A stretch of 7,881 nt of DNA, taken from positions 1-7,881 of the forward strand of contig BNWE01000064.1 of the NCBI GenBank assembly GCA_025998595.1, given 5' to 3'. The position numbers were made by a program, and so were the translations under genes. The stretch is from Alphaproteobacteria bacterium. Its GTDB lineage: Bacteria > Pseudomonadota > Alphaproteobacteria > UBA3830. A model generated the notes under the pieces. It saw nothing but the letters and a program-made list of their open reading frames with translations, was not told where the DNA came from and did no database searches. Of this stretch, positions 6,727 to 7,881 are shown in pieces (position 1 is the first letter of the stretch; every line of letters begins with the position of its first letter).

Positions 6727-6754
6727 TTGACATAAGATTTTTTTAAAATATAAT
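6727..6754 (+). promoter_or_regulatory. Perfect-consensus sigma70 promoter, plus strand
   Basis: TTGACA (6727-6732) and TATAAT (6749-6754) both match the consensus exactly, with a 16-base spacer made of A/T-rich sequence. The start point would be near 6761. No protein-coding gene follows on this strand; the next feature is a hairpin with a T-run about 25 bases downstream. Confidence 0.6.
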
Positions 6755-6760
6755 GCAACC

Positions 6761-6829
6761 AAGTCAGAACGAGTTGTTTAAAACGGAGTGCAGTAGCTGG
6801 CATTTTTATGTCACTTACTGCTCTCTTTT
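6761..6829 (+). ncRNA. Candidate ~70-nt small RNA
   Basis: The call rests on a consensus promoter upstream and an intrinsic terminator at the end. The predicted transcript has about 25 unpaired bases, then a long interrupted hairpin from 6786 to 6825, then TTTT. It resembles no RNA family I know. The transcript ends 24 bases short of the stop codon of the convergent pseudouridine synthase gene, so it could act on that gene's 3' end, act elsewhere, or be a by-product of a terminator. Confidence 0.35.
6786..6829. terminator. Probably bidirectional terminator between the small RNA and rluB
   Basis: The stem pairs GAG (6786-6788) with CTC (6823-6825), GCAGTA (6790-6795) with TACTGC (6816-6821), and TGGCA (6798-6802) with TGTCA (6809-6813, one G-U pair), closed by a six-base loop. 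On the plus strand TTTT follows directly. On the minus strand the stem begins 28 bases after the pseudouridine synthase stop codon and is followed after two bases by TTTT. Two mismatches interrupt the stem. Confidence 0.6.
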
Positions 6830-6852
6830 GCACATTAAAGCTGGTAATTCAC

Positions 6853-7596
6853 TCATAAGCCTAGCTTTTTTAGGAGCATTTTGACCTCGTGATTTTTGAC
6901 GCGTATTATTTCTCCAGATGGAAGGTTTTCCAATTGGAATGGTCCGTAGGATACGCGGATTAGACGATTTACGGTACAACCAAAGTGCTCCATTATTTTT
7001 CTTATTTCGCGATTTTTTCCTTCGGATATCGTTATGCTGATCCATCTATTGGCAGATTTATAATCGTCATTGCTGTCCACGAGTATTTCAACGGGGCCGT
7101 ATTTTACTTTGTCTATGGTTAAGCCGTTTTCCAATTTTCTTATGGATTCGTCCGTTAGTTTTCCGAGAATTCTGGCGCGGTAGGTTCTTGCGAATCCAGT
7201 TGACGGGAGTTCCATTTTCCGAGCAACGTCTCCGTTGTTGGTAAACAGCAGCAGCCCCTCGGAATTGTAGTCCAGTCGACCTATATATAGAAGACGGCCA
7301 ATTTTATCGGCAAAAAAATCGAACACTGTCTTTCTTTTTTGTGGATCGTTTTTGGTGGTAATTACGCCTCTTGGTTTGTGAAATTTCCATATTATTACTT
7401 CTTCTGACTTGGTCGAAATCGACTCTCCATCGACGCAGATTTCGCAGGATTCATCAACAAAAAATACCGGAGTATTTATAACTCGCCCATCCACGGAAAC
7501 TCGTCCGCTTTCTATTAATCTTTCGGCCTCTCGTCGTGATGCACGTCCACTTTCAGCGATTCTCTTGGCCAATCTGGTTTTCGATTCTAATGACAT
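6853..7596 (-). CDS. rluB: 23S rRNA pseudouridine synthase, RluB/RsuA family
   Basis: The protein isomerises a uridine to pseudouridine in ribosomal RNA during ribosome assembly. An S4 RNA-binding domain covers about residues 6-50 (LAKRIAESGRASRREAERLI at 9-28). The synthase domain follows, with HKPRG (73-77), the catalytic motif GRLDYNSEGLLLFTNNG (106-122, Asp109) and the RsuA-family EGKNREIRKIM (192-202). The 247 residues make a compact member without the long C-terminal tail of many RluB proteins. RluB (23S U2605) is likeliest, but RsuA, RluE and RluF are relatives. I start at the ATG ending at 7596 because AGG (7602-7604) lies five bases upstream of it. A GTG at 7600-7602 in the same frame would add two residues but overlaps that site. 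The gene stands alone, with its own promoter and a terminator hairpin downstream. Confidence 0.92.
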   Translation of the reverse strand: MSLESKTRLAKRIAESGRASRREAERLIESGRVSVDGRVINTPVFFVDESCEICVDGESISTKSEEVIIWKFHKPRGVITTKNDPQKRKTVFDFFADKIGRLLYIGRLDYNSEGLLLFTNNGDVARKMELPSTGFARTYRARILGKLTDESIRKLENGLTIDKVKYGPVEILVDSNDDYKSANRWISITISEGKNREIRKIMEHFGCTVNRLIRVSYGPFQLENLPSGEIIRVKNHEVKMLLKKLGL

Positions 7597-7618
7597 AAAC
7601 ACCTGTTTGTTATATCGA

Positions 7619-7648
7619 ATTGTAGCATACCGTTAATATTTAATCTAA
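7619..7648 (-). promoter_or_regulatory. Candidate promoter of the pseudouridine synthase gene
   Basis: On the minus strand, TGC-TACAAT (complement of 7619-7627) is an extended -10 element with five of six consensus bases. TTAGAT (complement of 7643-7648), 18 bases further upstream, is a weak -35. Transcription would start about 15 bases before the ATG, giving a short leader that still holds the AGG ribosome site. Confidence 0.45.
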
Positions 7649-7751
7649 TTTATAGTGAGGCCGCAGTTAAGCCCTAACTCCGCATGAAATTACCCCCTAG
7701 ATAAGAAAAAATAGGAAAAAATTAAGAAGTGGTATAAAATCTTATTTAGTC

Positions 7752-7773
7752 GTCCCTGAAGAAGGGGTTTTTT
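7752..7773 (+). terminator. Small intrinsic terminator or attenuator, plus strand
   Basis: CCCT (7754-7757) pairs with AGGG (7763-7766) around GAAGA, extendable by two G-U pairs, and is followed by TTTTTT (7768-7773). An upstream extended -10-like TGG-TATAAA (7730-7738) could feed it. It sits about 85 bases upstream of the plus-strand gene at 7858, so it could be a leader attenuator, the end of a very short RNA, or a barrier to read-through. Confidence 0.45.
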
Positions 7774-7805
7774 ATTAAAATTTGAGTGCGTTGGATTGAT
7801 TTTTA

Positions 7806-7814
7806 TGTTATAAT
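7806..7814 (+). promoter_or_regulatory. Candidate promoter of the plus-strand gene at the right edge
   Basis: TGT-TATAAT (7806-7814) is a perfect extended -10 element, 43 bases upstream of the ATG at 7858. The -35 region is poor: TTGAGT and TTGGAT are present upstream but at the wrong spacing. An extended -10 can work without a good -35. Confidence 0.45.
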
Positions 7815-7857
7815 AATTGCAAGATTTGATTTGGAATTAGCAGAAAGGTTGCAAGAA

Positions 7858-7881
7858 ATGGTACCGGAAAAGACAGAATCT
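7858..7881 (+). CDS. 5' end of an unidentified gene, cut by the window edge
   Basis: ATG at 7858 opens a frame reading MVPEKTES up to the edge. An AAGG ribosome site (7845-7848) lies nine bases upstream and an extended -10 promoter lies before it. The gene diverges from the pseudouridine synthase gene. Eight residues are too few to identify the product. Confidence 0.5.

Noticed and set aside
6497..6730. Plus-strand open frame of 77 codons
   Set aside because: It starts without a ribosome site, crosses one of the inverted repeats and ends in a homopolymer A-rich translation. It resembles no protein.
6753..6887. Short plus-strand frame starting inside the -10 of the consensus promoter (44 codons)
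   Set aside because: The ATG lies within the promoter itself, before the expected transcript start, and has no ribosome site. It would also run through the terminator hairpin.
7665..7679. AGTTA/TAACT hairpin upstream of the pseudouridine synthase
   Set aside because: Five weak pairs, no T-run and no link to a gene start; probably chance.
1..7881. CRISPR array, tRNA or rRNA genes
   Set aside because: No regularly spaced repeats, no cloverleaf with a T-loop motif and no conserved rRNA stretch was seen on either strand.

Overview
The window is AT-rich chromosomal DNA from a Gram-negative bacterium. I infer a host-associated alphaproteobacterium of the Holosporales/Rickettsiales type. The reasons are the AT-rich base composition, an alphaproteobacterial-style omega subunit and TrmN6 protein, a decayed proteobacterial group II intron, and long gaps holding mobile-element debris. 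The lineage is an inference from gene style, not from a marker gene. The standard bacterial code is used (TGG for Trp, TGA as a stop).

All five complete genes are on the minus strand, so they read from right to left: a 23S rRNA pseudouridine synthase of the RluB/RsuA family (6853-7596), a GtrII-like membrane glucosyltransferase (4006-5622), the RNA polymerase omega subunit rpoZ (3472-3861), a tRNA1(Val) adenine-N6 methyltransferase trmN6 (2661-3368), and a 769-residue exported protein of unknown function (180-2489). A strong intrinsic terminator closes the run at 127-161. rpoZ and trmN6 are 103 bases apart and may be co-transcribed. The glucosyltransferase has its own plausible promoter. A divergent plus-strand gene starts at 7858 and runs off the window after eight codons.

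The 1.2 kb gap between the pseudouridine synthase and the glucosyltransferase is the most informative region. It holds the 5' part of a group II intron on the plus strand (5795 to about 6277): a GTGCG start, structured non-coding sequence, and the first ~19 codons of an intron reverse transcriptase/maturase. The intron is cut off where a 23-base inverted repeat begins. The partner repeat lies 300 bases further on, which suggests that a small inverted-repeat element (6270-6598) is involved in the break. Inside that element are an intrinsic terminator and two near-identical hairpin motifs 50 bases apart. Further right, a perfect-consensus plus-strand promoter (TTGACA, 16 bases, TATAAT) stands just upstream of a long hairpin with a T-run. 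This could make a ~70-nt RNA, and the same hairpin can terminate the pseudouridine synthase gene from the other side.

Functionally, three genes belong to the core information machinery (RNA polymerase assembly, tRNA modification, rRNA modification). The glucosyltransferase points to surface polysaccharide modification, and the 769-residue protein is an envelope or secreted factor with no family I recognise. I see no evidence of a coherent multi-gene defence or metabolic system. The noteworthy items are the unknown exported protein, the broken intron and the candidate small RNA.
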